This document shows, in pieces, positions 34,224 through 42,732 of a stretch of DNA of 46,262 bases; positions within the stretch are counted from its first letter, which is position 1, and each line of letters begins with the position of its first letter. The notes below the pieces were generated by a model, which worked only from the letters and a program-made list of their open reading frames with translations, searched no databases and was not told the DNA's origin. The DNA is taken from the NCBI RefSeq assembly GCF_947302755.1, contig NZ_CAMYWM010000006.1, forward strand, positions 1-46,262, read 5' to 3'. The position numbers and the translations under genes are program-made. Source of the stretch: an uncultured Anaerovibrio sp. Lineage in GTDB: Bacteria; Bacillota; Negativicutes; Selenomonadales; Selenomonadaceae.

Positions 34224-35243
34224 TTAATCCTCCAATAAATCCTTTATTTTTATAGCAAAGCTTTCCACCATCAGCCGGGTAGACACTCTATAGCGCAAGC
34301 GTCCCTGATATTCCCTGACCAGCCTTAGCATGGCTATCAATTGATGTTCGGTAAGCTGGCTCGCCAGCTCATTTATCCTGAAGCTGTCCTGCTGATTATA
34401 CAGGGTAACCCCGCTGCCGCTATACACCACCAGCTCATCCCGGATAGCCATGGCCAAAAAGCTGAACCATTGCCTCAGCTTGTCCCGGTCCGCCTTTCCC
34501 ATTTCCCCCAGCTCTGTTCCCAGCCGCCACACCATATCCATATCCAGGTTCCGGCCGGCACAGGCACTGAAGAACTCCATCGCCGTTTTTTGCAGGGACA
34601 GGCCCTCCTCATCATTCAGGAGCATGGCATGGCGGACACTGCCATCGGCAAAGGCTGCCAAATAGTTGGCCTGCTGCCGGGAAATCCCCTGGTCCACCAG
34701 CACAGCACTGATATCCTCAGGGCTCAGGCCGGCGAAATCCTCCCGCATACAACGGGAAATAATCGTATCCAGCAGGGCCATAATGGAATTGGTGATCAAA
34801 ATAAAATAAATCTGCCCCCCCGGCTCCTCAATGGTCTTCAGCAGACTATTGGCCGCCGCGTCATTCATGGTCTGGGCATCATCAATAATCACCACACGGG
34901 ACGCAGATAAAATAGGTACCCGGGCCACCTTGCCCTGCATTTCCCGAATATCATCGATGAATATACAGGCCGTGCCCTTTTTCACCTGGGGCACCACCGT
35001 AAAAAAGTCAGGATGAGTATCCGACAGAAGAGCCCTGCAGGAGGGGCAATGACCACAGGCCCCGCCCTCCACCGGACTATGACATAAAAGAGTGGCCGCC
35101 ATTGCCTGGGCAGCCAGCCTCTTTCCTATACCATCAATGCCGGAAAACAGCATGGAATGGGGTACCATATCCTCCCGGCAAAGGGTTTTTAGTCGCGCGA
35201 TATTTACTTTATGCCCCGTAATACTATTCCAATAAATATTCAT
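34224..35243 (-). CDS. holB: DNA polymerase III delta-prime subunit
   Basis: A 339-residue clamp-loader subunit. The N-terminal AAA+ domain has GIDGIGKRLAAQ (P-loop-like), a four-Cys zinc module (GACGHCPSCRAL with upstream LLCHSP), RVVIIDDAQTMNDAAANSLLKTIEEP (Walker B and sensor region) and IISRC (the SRC arginine-finger motif). The C-terminal domain is helical. Delta-prime works with delta and tau/gamma to load the beta clamp. It follows yaaR directly (adjacent or overlapping ends) and precedes ricT, as in B. subtilis. Confidence 0.95.
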   Translation of the reverse strand: MNIYWNSITGHKVNIARLKTLCREDMVPHSMLFSGIDGIGKRLAAQAMAATLLCHSPVEGGACGHCPSCRALLSDTHPDFFTVVPQVKKGTACIFIDDIREMQGKVARVPILSASRVVIIDDAQTMNDAAANSLLKTIEEPGGQIYFILITNSIMALLDTIISRCMREDFAGLSPEDISAVLVDQGISRQQANYLAAFADGSVRHAMLLNDEEGLSLQKTAMEFFSACAGRNLDMDMVWRLGTELGEMGKADRDKLRQWFSFLAMAIRDELVVYSGSGVTLYNQQDSFRINELASQLTEHQLIAMLRLVREYQGRLRYRVSTRLMVESFAIKIKDLLED

Positions 35244-35689
35244 TACATATACAAATCCACCAGCATACCCCGAATAGCATCGTGGCTGGCCACCACATCC
35301 AATTGGTCAGACTGGCCCAAGCGAATTTTTTCTGCCATATTCTCCAGCTCGGTATCAATCTTCCGCACAGTGGTATACACCTTCTGCCGTCCCATACGAT
35401 CCCAGCCGGACTGGGTGCTTACATCATACATCTGACCAACCACCGTACTGACAAAATTCTTGATGAGACTGCGATATTCCATTAGCTCATCATAGGTAGG
35501 GGTCTTGGTCAGCCTGGATCCCTGCTCATCAATCTGCTCCAAAAGACGCTGCAATTGCTCATGGGAGGCGCTGCTGCGCTGGTCCTCAAATTCCGATGAA
35601 AAATCTGACTCCATGGCATTGGTCTTTCGGTTGGAGCTGCTCCCCATAGCAGGCATTGCTTCTCTGGTACCTAAGCCGTCTATTTTCAT
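35243..35689 (-). CDS. yaaR: YaaR-like DUF327 protein
   Basis: About 148 residues from ATG 35689 (MKIDGLG), which has AGGTGAT seven bases upstream. The track's TTG start at 35710 has a poor ribosome site. The N-terminal 45 residues are Ser-rich and probably disordered. The rest is helical with RRLTKTPTYDELMEYRSLIKNFV-like and KIDTELENMAEKIRLG sequence, typical of DUF327 (YaaR). Function is not established; the gene routinely lies ahead of holB in Firmicutes. The tmk and yaaQ genes expected upstream in Bacillus are absent, and a terminator and serA lie there instead. Confidence 0.88.
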   Translation of the reverse strand: MKIDGLGTREAMPAMGSSSNRKTNAMESDFSSEFEDQRSSASHEQLQRLLEQIDEQGSRLTKTPTYDELMEYRSLIKNFVSTVVGQMYDVSTQSGWDRMGRQKVYTTVRKIDTELENMAEKIRLGQSDQLDVVASHDAIRGMLVDLYM

Positions 35690-35773
35690 ATCTATCACCT
35701 GTTGTCCCAAAACAATATTTACAAATAAACATACCCGATATAAGTATAACGTAGTTTAATGCCTTATGGCAAT

Positions 35774-35806
35774 AAAAAAAGGAAACCATCCCTCTGGTTT
35801 CCTTTT
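35774..35806. terminator. Terminator after serA (symmetrical)
   Basis: GGAAACCA/TGGTTTCC with a six-base loop, flanked by AAAAAAA and TTTTT, 35 bases beyond the serA stop. It isolates serA from the yaaR cluster. Confidence 0.88.
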
Positions 35807-35839
35807 TCATGAGTGATATTGTATTGGTAAATTACGCCA

Positions 35840-37420
35840 TTACTTGAACATAATCATCTTGGCATCGAAGATTTCCTCCATGGAGGTAATCAGCTTCAAA
35901 ACATTGGCCGGCACCTCGCTGTCCAGGGTCAAAATCATCAGATTTACATCCTCCTTGTCAGTGGTGGATACCTGCATACCGGAAATGTTGACGCCGGCTG
36001 CTCCCATAATGGAACCCACCTGGCCAATAACACCAGGGCGATTATTATGCGGGCAAAGCAGCAGACAATTGCGTGGAGCCACATCCAGTCTGTTCTCGTT
36101 AATCTGAACAATACGCGGCTTTTCACCAAAGAGGGTACCCTGAATGCTTACAGTCTGATTTTTGCTGGTCATTACCGTAACGGTAACCGTATTGGCATAC
36201 CTCTCCGTATTTTTATTCTTGACCTCACTGACCTTAATATTCCGTTCCTTGGCCAGACCCGGTGCATTAACAAAGTTTACCACATCGTCCAGCTCAGCAC
36301 TCAGTATGCCCTTCAAAACTGCCGTGGTTATCATTCGGGTGCTTACATCGGCAATCTCGCCGTTGTAGGTAACATCCAGCTTCTTGATGCCGCCGTCCAC
36401 CAGGGCACGGGCTGCACAGCCAAGCCGCTCTGCCAAATCGAAATATGGAGCAATAACCTGCATAACGGACTTGGAAACCGGTGCCATATTAACTGCCGTC
36501 ATAACCGGCTCACCATGGAGGGCCGCCTTGATGCCCTGGGCCACGTCCACAGCCACCCCTACCTGGGCCTCCACTGTGGATGCACCTAAATGAGGGGTCA
36601 CAAAAATATTCTTCACCCCAAGAAGAGGGTGATCCGCCGGAATAGGCTCACTGGTAAATACGTCCACTGCCGCACCGGCCACCTGACCATCCAGCACAGC
36701 CTCCCGCAGATCCTCCTCCACAATTATACCGCCACGGGCACAATTTATGAGGCGGACCCCCTTCTTCATCTTGTACATTACTTCCTTATTAATCATCCCC
36801 CTGGTGGAATCGGTAAGAGGCATATGAACTGTAATGAAATCAGACTTGGCAATAACCTCTTCAAAGGTGCCAACCTCGACACCCATATCCTTGGCCCGTT
36901 CCTCGTTGATATAAGGGTCATAGCCGATAACCTTCATTTCAAAGGCCAGGGCCCGTTTGGCCACACCGCTGCCGATACGGCCCATACCAATAACCCCCAG
37001 GGTCTTATCCTTCAGCTCCACACCTGTGTACTGCTTACGATTCCACTCGCCCTTTTGCAGTGTTTCGTTGGCTATCGGAATATTCCGGGCCATGGACAGC
37101 ATCATGGCACAGGTATGCTCAGTGGCTGCATTGGTGTTTCCGCCCGGGGAATTGATAACGATAATACCACGGGCTGTAGCTGCGGCCACATCAATATTAT
37201 CCACGCCCACACCGGCCCGTCCAATAATTTTAAGATTAGTGGCGGCATTGATAACCTCCGCCGTCACCTTGGAGGCTGAACGGACAATAAGGGCATCAAA
37301 TTCAGGAATAATTTGTAAAAGCTCATCAGCCGGCAGCTTATCCTTAATGACACATTCAAAATCATCCTTAAGAATATCCACCGCCATCTGTGAAACGCCA
37401 TCGGCAATTAATACTTTCAT
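35840..37420 (-). CDS. serA: D-3-phosphoglycerate dehydrogenase
   Basis: A 526-residue long-form SerA, the first step of serine biosynthesis (3-phosphoglycerate to 3-phosphohydroxypyruvate with NAD). The NAD-binding loop is LGVIGMGRIGSGVAKRAL. Catalytic positions are NCARGGIIVEEDL (Arg), the Glu in FTSEPIP, and VTPHLGAST (His). Residues about 320-450 form the intervening (ASB) domain. A C-terminal ACT domain (RPGVIGQVGSIMGAAGVNISGMQVS) may sense serine. AGGAGGCTTACC precedes the ATG. It is divergent from serC with a 204-base shared control region. Confidence 0.97.
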   Translation of the reverse strand: MKVLIADGVSQMAVDILKDDFECVIKDKLPADELLQIIPEFDALIVRSASKVTAEVINAATNLKIIGRAGVGVDNIDVAAATARGIIVINSPGGNTNAATEHTCAMMLSMARNIPIANETLQKGEWNRKQYTGVELKDKTLGVIGMGRIGSGVAKRALAFEMKVIGYDPYINEERAKDMGVEVGTFEEVIAKSDFITVHMPLTDSTRGMINKEVMYKMKKGVRLINCARGGIIVEEDLREAVLDGQVAGAAVDVFTSEPIPADHPLLGVKNIFVTPHLGASTVEAQVGVAVDVAQGIKAALHGEPVMTAVNMAPVSKSVMQVIAPYFDLAERLGCAARALVDGGIKKLDVTYNGEIADVSTRMITTAVLKGILSAELDDVVNFVNAPGLAKERNIKVSEVKNKNTERYANTVTVTVMTSKNQTVSIQGTLFGEKPRIVQINENRLDVAPRNCLLLCPHNNRPGVIGQVGSIMGAAGVNISGMQVSTTDKEDVNLMILTLDSEVPANVLKLITSMEEIFDAKMIMFK

Positions 37421-37475
37421 GGTAAGCCTCCTATTATTTTGGGAATAGTTTTACTTGTGATACACTACAGCTTAC

Positions 37476-37504
37476 ATAATATTTTATTTGCTCCAAAAAA
37501 TCAA
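37476..37504 (-). promoter_or_regulatory. Candidate promoter of serA
   Basis: On the minus strand there is TTGATT, 17 bases, then TATTAT, about 56 bases before the serA start. Confidence 0.55.
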
Positions 37505-37549
37505 GTGTATTATGGGGTAAAACTTTTTGTAACAAAATGCTAAACCATC

Positions 37550-37579
37550 TTGACCCTTTTCCAAATTCTGATGTAAAAT
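37550..37579 (+). promoter_or_regulatory. Candidate promoter of serC
   Basis: TTGACC, 18 bases, then TAAAAT, about 45 bases before the serC start. It is back-to-back with the serA promoter, so one regulator bound between them could control both. Confidence 0.6.
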
Positions 37580-37624
37580 TAATCCTATCGAGTTATTAAT
37601 ATCACTTTTTTAGGAGGTTGTCCC

Positions 37625-38716
37625 ATGGAAGCAAATCGCATATATAACTTTAATCCTGGCCCTTCAATGTTGCCACTGGAGGTTTTAAAGGAAGCCCAGG
37701 CAGAATTTTTAAATTTTCAGAATACCGGCATGTCCATATTGGAAATCAGCCACCGGGCCAAGGCCTATGACGAGGTACACAATCAGGCCAAGGCGGACAT
37801 CCTGGAGCTGATGGGCTTAGGTGATGACTATGAAGCATTGTTCATCCAGGGTGGAGCCAGCCTGCAGTTCGCCATGATTCCCATGAACTTCGCCACCAAG
37901 GAAAAGCGTGGTAACTATGTTCAGTCCGGCAGCTTTGCCTCCAAGGCCTTTAAGGAAGCCCAGATTTTAGGTGTAGGCTATTCGGCAGCCTCCAGCAAGG
38001 ACGTGGACTACAAGCACATCCCAACCCAGGAGGAAATCAAGCTGAGCGACGACGCTGCATATCTCCATTTGTGCTACAACAACACCATCTACGGCACTGA
38101 ATACCATTACATTCCTGAAACCGGGGATGTACCATTGATTGCCGACATGTCCTCGGATATTCTGTCCCGCCCACTGGATTTTAAGAAATTCAGCTTCATC
38201 TACGCCGGTGTTCAGAAAAATCTGGGCCCTGCCGGAGTTGTACTGGTGGTAGCAAAGAAATCCATGCTGGAAAAGAGCCCAGAGGCCCTGCCTACCATGC
38301 TGAGATACGACACCTTCTACAACAAGAATTCCCTGTACAATACTCCACCGGCCTTCTGCATTTACATGGTGGGCAAGACGGCCAAATGGATCAAGGCCCA
38401 GGGCGGTCTGGAGGCTCTGGCCAAGGTGAACAAAAAGAAGGCGGACCTGGTATATGGGGTAATCGATAACAGCGACGGCTTCTACAAGGGCCATGCAGAC
38501 AAGGACAGCCGTTCCTTTATGAATGTGACCTTCCGCCTGCCTAACGAGGAGCTGGAAAAGAAGTTCGTGGCCGAGGCATTGGAAAACGGCCTCAGCGGCG
38601 TAAAGGGACACCGCAGCGTAGGCGGTATGCGGACCTCCATCTACAACGCCATGCCATATGAGGGCTGTGAAAAGCTGGCCGACTTCATGGAAAAATTCCA
38701 CAAGGCAAATAAATAA
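37625..38716 (+). CDS. serC: Phosphoserine aminotransferase
   Basis: A 363-residue class V PLP enzyme that converts 3-phosphohydroxypyruvate and glutamate to phosphoserine, the second step after SerA. It starts NFNPGPSMLPLEVLKEAQ and has GMSILEISHRAK, FIQGGASLQF, the PLP lysine in FSFIYAGVQKNLGPAG, and the C-terminal GHRSVGGMRTSIYNAMP phosphate-binding region. TTAGGAGGTTGTCCC precedes the ATG. Together with divergent serA it gives two of the three serine steps; no serB is seen. Codon choice is richer in G/C third positions than in neighbours, as expected for a well expressed gene. Confidence 0.97.
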   Translation: MEANRIYNFNPGPSMLPLEVLKEAQAEFLNFQNTGMSILEISHRAKAYDEVHNQAKADILELMGLGDDYEALFIQGGASLQFAMIPMNFATKEKRGNYVQSGSFASKAFKEAQILGVGYSAASSKDVDYKHIPTQEEIKLSDDAAYLHLCYNNTIYGTEYHYIPETGDVPLIADMSSDILSRPLDFKKFSFIYAGVQKNLGPAGVVLVVAKKSMLEKSPEALPTMLRYDTFYNKNSLYNTPPAFCIYMVGKTAKWIKAQGGLEALAKVNKKKADLVYGVIDNSDGFYKGHADKDSRSFMNVTFRLPNEELEKKFVAEALENGLSGVKGHRSVGGMRTSIYNAMPYEGCEKLADFMEKFHKANK

Positions 38717-38728
38717 ATATATAAACTA

Positions 38729-38778
38729 AAAGAGCTGTGCTGAAACGAATAATCGTTTTAGTATAGCTCTTATTTTTT
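38729..38778 (+). terminator. Terminator after serC
   Basis: AAGAGCTGTGCTGAAACG pairs, with G-U pairs, with CGTTTTAGTATAGCTCTT, followed by ATTTTTT. It also lies between serC and the convergent DUF4127 gene. Confidence 0.85.
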
Positions 38779-38793
38779 GCCTTAATACATTAT

Positions 38794-40470
38794 TTATTTT
38801 GCCGGGCTGATTTTTACTTCAAACAATCTGTTCCACGGACAGGTTACCTTCATTTTCTCGATAAAATCCCTTTTCCCCGCCGGCAGATTGTCATTGGCGA
38901 AGGTATGCATCAGGGAGGTGGCCCGTCGTTCCACATCAGTCTTATCCTTGCCCAGCTCCGAATATACACCGGCCTCCTTGAACCAGGACAGCTGACGGGT
39001 AACCATCTGGCGGATATTGGCCTGATACAGCCAATCATCCATGTAGCGGATGGTAATGAGCTCCTCCCTGTCCTGCTTCTTCATCTCCTTGGCCAGTACC
39101 CCCTGGGCCAAAGCAAAGCCTATGCTGTTGGTTGGGGTATTCCAGCCGGAATAGGATTGCAGCTTATACAGCATATCTCGGTTTCTGAGCTCCTCCATCA
39201 GGGAATTGTCCGAGCCGTTAACAAAGGAAATATCCGCTACCCCCACCGGCTCGCCCCGATTAATGGCCCGCTCCATATATGTCACAAAGGTCTTGACATC
39301 AGGTCTGATTTTTTTGTCATTACTGTACCAGTTGGCCCCCAGGTTGGCTCCTGTAGGATTGGTATTAATCATCAGCAGCAAATCCACATTGGTGGTCTTA
39401 TCCACATACTGCCCTCCCAGAAGCTTCACATGGGACCGCACCGTGGCGTCCACCGATTCATCGGAATAGGCCGGTATCAAATATCTGCCGCTGCCCCAAT
39501 TGTAATCGGCTGTCACCACCGGCTGCCGGTGCTCGATTTCATTAACAGCTCTGGTCAACAGCAACAGCCCCATTTCATCAATGCCGGCAATATTCTGAAC
39601 CCGGTCAGCCTGCTTCTTTTGGGAATAATCCCTGAGATGACGGGCCTCCATATGGGTCTGGGACCAGGCCGCATTATCGTCCCGGCCCAGAACCAGGCAC
39701 TCAAATTTATCCTTGGCGGCCAAATCAACCAGGCCCTCATTTACCCGATAATTTTTTCCCCGTCGGGTATTCCAGTCCCGGATATAGGCGGCAGGAACCA
39801 GCTCCGTCAGGAAATCCAGCTCCTTTTCCTCCCGTGGGGTAAGGCCCTTGGCATCCTTCTTGTCATTAAGGGCCGTATAGCGGAAAATATCATAGCCATA
39901 GGCCTTATAATAGTCCGGCTCCTGGCTGCCGGAATTTTCCCCGGAGGTCGGGGTACGCATGATAGAGGAAAACACATACAGCTTGGCATCATCATGACGA
40001 TATTTATAATCGTTGAAATTGGCCACCCGTTCCCGAAGCTGCCGCTCCGTGAGGGTATGCTTCCGGGAGCTCACCAGGCTGCCGTATATCATACTGTCGG
40101 CAGAGATAACTATGGCCTTTATATCCGGGTCCAGGCCCCAGACCTTGCCGCCAGTATTAAACCGCTTTTTTTCCAGCTTGCTGGGCTCCCTCTTTATGGT
40201 CGTATTTTTTTCCAGCCACATCCAAAGCTGCTCCGGTTTTCCCATATTGTCCTTGGTTCCCAGCAGCTCATCAGGGGGAACTATCACCTCGTAGCCCAGC
40301 TTCCTGATGGTTTCTGCCGACATCTCATCAGATACCGGACGATTGTCGTGGGGAATAAAGACGATTTTCCCCTTTGACGGATTATCATTTATCTTTTTCT
40401 TGGCGGCCATAGTGTCCGTTGCCACGAACAGGCACATAAGGCACGCAATCAACACAAATAGCTTTTTCAT
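38794..40470 (-). CDS. Secreted DUF4127 family protein
   Basis: A 558-residue exported protein with a clear signal peptide (MKKLFVLIACLMCLFVATDTMAA). The family hallmark KIVFIPHDNRPVSDEMS follows, then DPDIKAIVISADSMIYGSLVSSRKH, RDDNAAWSQTHMEARHL and VNTNPTGANLGANW-like motifs. The family is common in Firmicutes and sometimes annotated as DUF4127; its reaction is not known. Conserved Asp, His and Arg suggest a hydrolase-type active site, which is my inference. It lies downstream of a row of same-strand unknown genes (28-base gap) and is probably the last gene of that run. The 490-residue plus-strand ORF over it is an antisense shadow. Confidence 0.9.
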   Translation of the reverse strand: MKKLFVLIACLMCLFVATDTMAAKKKINDNPSKGKIVFIPHDNRPVSDEMSAETIRKLGYEVIVPPDELLGTKDNMGKPEQLWMWLEKNTTIKREPSKLEKKRFNTGGKVWGLDPDIKAIVISADSMIYGSLVSSRKHTLTERQLRERVANFNDYKYRHDDAKLYVFSSIMRTPTSGENSGSQEPDYYKAYGYDIFRYTALNDKKDAKGLTPREEKELDFLTELVPAAYIRDWNTRRGKNYRVNEGLVDLAAKDKFECLVLGRDDNAAWSQTHMEARHLRDYSQKKQADRVQNIAGIDEMGLLLLTRAVNEIEHRQPVVTADYNWGSGRYLIPAYSDESVDATVRSHVKLLGGQYVDKTTNVDLLLMINTNPTGANLGANWYSNDKKIRPDVKTFVTYMERAINRGEPVGVADISFVNGSDNSLMEELRNRDMLYKLQSYSGWNTPTNSIGFALAQGVLAKEMKKQDREELITIRYMDDWLYQANIRQMVTRQLSWFKEAGVYSELGKDKTDVERRATSLMHTFANDNLPAGKRDFIEKMKVTCPWNRLFEVKISPAK

Positions 40471-40498
40471 ATTCTCTCTTTAACCAACCCAACTACAA

Positions 40499-41170
40499 TC
40501 AACGTAACACATTCAACGCCATTTCCTTTATTTCCTCAGGTACCTCCACCCGTGTATTCACGGTAATATACCCCTCATGGGGAGTGGCGGATTCCACATC
40601 GAACAAATCCAGCAGGCGGTGCCCCTTAAGCTCGGTGGTGGCAAGCTCGGTGGTTTCCAGCACCGGCTTTAAATCCACCCTCACCCGATTGCCATGGATG
40701 GTGGTGGGAATATCCTCCACCTCAATCCGTCCAAAAATATTTTGGACCATGGACAGGGACATTCTGGAAAAAAACCAGGAGGCCAGGCCGTGATCCTTGA
40801 GGGCCCGTTCCTTCACCTTAAAGGTTATATGGGAGTCCTCCCTGCTATGTATCATTTCCTCAATAGTGCCGGAAAGCTCAATACGGCCTACACTTTTGGT
40901 ATCAGCCTCTATATCCACCTTGCCGGTTTCATGGGAAGTAATCCGGGCACTCCTGATGTTATAATCCCCCTGCTCTATGCGGTGGGCTAATGCATCATTA
41001 ATGACCGAATCCGGCACAGAGATACTTCCATTCATAATTTCCATCAGTGATTGATGGCTCCAGGTATGCTGAATAACCCGTATTACGGGACCATAATCCT
41101 CAATTACCTCCGATACCTGCATCCAATCAATATTTGACACAGCCTCTATAATAGCTGCCGGCATATCCAT
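40499..41170 (-). CDS. Hypothetical protein, possibly LmeA/DUF2993-like
   Basis: A 223-residue protein with no clear signal peptide. ATG 41170 follows AAGGGATGACCG. Residues about 65-205 alternate as beta strands (NIRSARITSHETGKVDIEADTKSVGRIELSGTIEEMI, RIEVEDIPTTIHGNRVRVDLKPV, GYITVNTRVEVPEEIKEMAL). That pattern faintly recalls lipid-binding tubular proteins such as DUF2993, but I cannot assign a family. Fifteen bases separate it from the upstream DUF2225 gene, so the two are co-transcribed. Confidence 0.75.
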   Translation of the reverse strand: MDMPAAIIEAVSNIDWMQVSEVIEDYGPVIRVIQHTWSHQSLMEIMNGSISVPDSVINDALAHRIEQGDYNIRSARITSHETGKVDIEADTKSVGRIELSGTIEEMIHSREDSHITFKVKERALKDHGLASWFFSRMSLSMVQNIFGRIEVEDIPTTIHGNRVRVDLKPVLETTELATTELKGHRLLDLFDVESATPHEGYITVNTRVEVPEEIKEMALNVLR

Positions 41171-41185
41171 TATCGGTCATCCCTT

Positions 41186-41905
41186 TTACTTTTTCCGTTT
41201 CACAGCCTGTTCGGCAGCCTTGGTGGCTTCAGCCTCATCAGACCGTATAGTCTGCCACAGCCTTCGGGCATCGTTGTACAGCTTCTCGTTATTCATCTTC
41301 AATTTCTTATCATTGATAAGCATGCCCAAATACTGGGTGCAACGCTCCCGTTCCCCAAGGCGGTTATACAGGGTAGCAATGAGATAGGTAACCGCGTTGT
41401 CAGACAAATTATCCACCGGATATCGCTCTGTCATAAGGGACCGATCGAAAAGAGCCACTGCCTTTTTGGTCCATTCCCTCTCCTGCTCCGCCAGACCCAC
41501 TGTCCGGAAGACCCAGGCCATATGCAGCGACAGGCTGGCCAATCTCGAAGGCGGGGCACTAATCGCCTCTGCACAATATATAGCCAGCTGAAATGACGCT
41601 ATTGCCTCAGGCAGCCCCCGTTCCGGGGTAAACAGGAAACGCGCCCGCCTGTCATGGAGAAACTTGGCCATAATTTCCTGCTCCCGGCCAGACAGCGGAC
41701 TTAAAAAATGCTTTTCGTCTGCGGCATAGCCACAATGCTCACAGGCCCATATGGTGTAAAAGTACGGATTAAAATCCCGGTAATGAGTGCAATAATCATC
41801 ATCGGTACGGGAAATCATCAGCCGTGACTTAACCTTGACAACCCTGGTATTTTTGCCGCAAACTGGACATTTTTTCTCCACCACAAAGGTAAATTCATTT
41901 GACAT
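41186..41905 (-). CDS. DUF2225 family protein with zinc ribbon and TPR-like helices
   Basis: About 239 residues. I choose ATG 41905 (MSNEFTF) because GAGGG lies nine bases upstream; the first ATG on the track is too close to it. The N-terminus carries a zinc ribbon: KKCPVCGKNTRV then WACEHCGYAADE. After SPLSGREQEIMAKFL come paired helices (LASLSLHMAWVFRTVGL, NAVTYLIATLYNRLGERERCTQYLGML), as in TPR repeats, and a basic tail. This matches DUF2225, widespread in Firmicutes with no established role. It lies in the same leftward run as its neighbours. Confidence 0.85.
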   Translation of the reverse strand: MSNEFTFVVEKKCPVCGKNTRVVKVKSRLMISRTDDDYCTHYRDFNPYFYTIWACEHCGYAADEKHFLSPLSGREQEIMAKFLHDRRARFLFTPERGLPEAIASFQLAIYCAEAISAPPSRLASLSLHMAWVFRTVGLAEQEREWTKKAVALFDRSLMTERYPVDNLSDNAVTYLIATLYNRLGERERCTQYLGMLINDKKLKMNNEKLYNDARRLWQTIRSDEAEATKAAEQAVKRKK

Positions 41906-41944
41906 ATTCATCATCCCTCATTTGGTCAGTTGTAAAATGAAGAC

Positions 41945-42652
41945 TCAGTCATCATCATCTTCTTTTGCCCTTTTCTTATCCTTCTTTGCCTTTTCCTGGG
42001 CCTCCAGGGCAGCCTTAACCCTGGCTGCATCAGCTTCACTCAGTTCCTCATTGTCACGCGAATCATATTCCTTGTTTTGAAGCCGGTATTCATCCTGCTC
42101 CAGCTGCATTTGGGCCAGAAGCTCATCACTAATGGTCCCATTGCTTCTGAGAGCCAGCTTTACCCGGTTGCGCAGTGCGTAATCAATGATTCGGCTATAG
42201 AATTTGTAATCAAAGGACTTCTCTGATAGATTTGCTATTTCAATGCTTTGATCAGGCTTATTAACTGCCAAGGTGCTCCAGGTGGAATCAAGATAATCCT
42301 GTTCCTGGAAATAAACTGTTTTATCCTTGGTGTTTATTACATAGTATTCAGCAGCACCGACCAAATTGTCAAATCCCTCCACAGAATTGCCATTCCAACG
42401 ACGCTTGGTGAATACATCGTGAATCATCAGGTCATCATAAACCTTTAATACAGGTACAATAACCATATCATAATCAAATTGGTCCTCGTCATTTTTGCCA
42501 TAGCTGATTTGCTGCACATTAAAGAAATAATCGCACCGGGATGATGACTGAACCCATTTAAATATTGTCTCATCAACCTGTGGGGCAGCACCAGCCATCG
42601 TTGTCCACACAGTACACAGCATGGTAAGTAAACAAATAACATATTTTCTCAT
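41945..42652 (-). CDS. Hypothetical secreted protein with acidic/basic tail
   Basis: About 235 residues from ATG 42652 (MRKYVICLLTML), which follows GGAGGC at 11 bases and starts a signal peptide ending near MAGAA. The track's earlier start at 42685 would bury it. The mature part (APQVDETIFKWVQSSSRCDYFFNVQQISYG...) is mixed alpha/beta. The last 65 residues form a charged helix ending KAKKDKKRAKEDDDD. No family recognised. It resembles the exported protein at 43707 in size, a signal peptide and a W-SS-xK/R-D-type start (WVQSSSRCDYFF versus WYWISSDAKYSKFF), so they may be distant relatives. Confidence 0.75.
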   Translation of the reverse strand: MRKYVICLLTMLCTVWTTMAGAAPQVDETIFKWVQSSSRCDYFFNVQQISYGKNDEDQFDYDMVIVPVLKVYDDLMIHDVFTKRRWNGNSVEGFDNLVGAAEYYVINTKDKTVYFQEQDYLDSTWSTLAVNKPDQSIEIANLSEKSFDYKFYSRIIDYALRNRVKLALRSNGTISDELLAQMQLEQDEYRLQNKEYDSRDNEELSEADAARVKAALEAQEKAKKDKKRAKEDDDD

Positions 42653-42732
42653 ATAACAAAACGCCTCCATAATATCCATCTTCAAAGCTTTACTCTAATC
42701 TATAAAAATGAAAAACTTATGAAAATCACCTG

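Noticed and set aside
38905-40377. 490-residue plus-strand ORF opposite the DUF4127 gene
   Set aside because: The minus-strand frame has a signal peptide, a ribosome site and family motifs. The plus-strand translation is rich in His, Gly and Ile with no domain, as expected for an antisense shadow.
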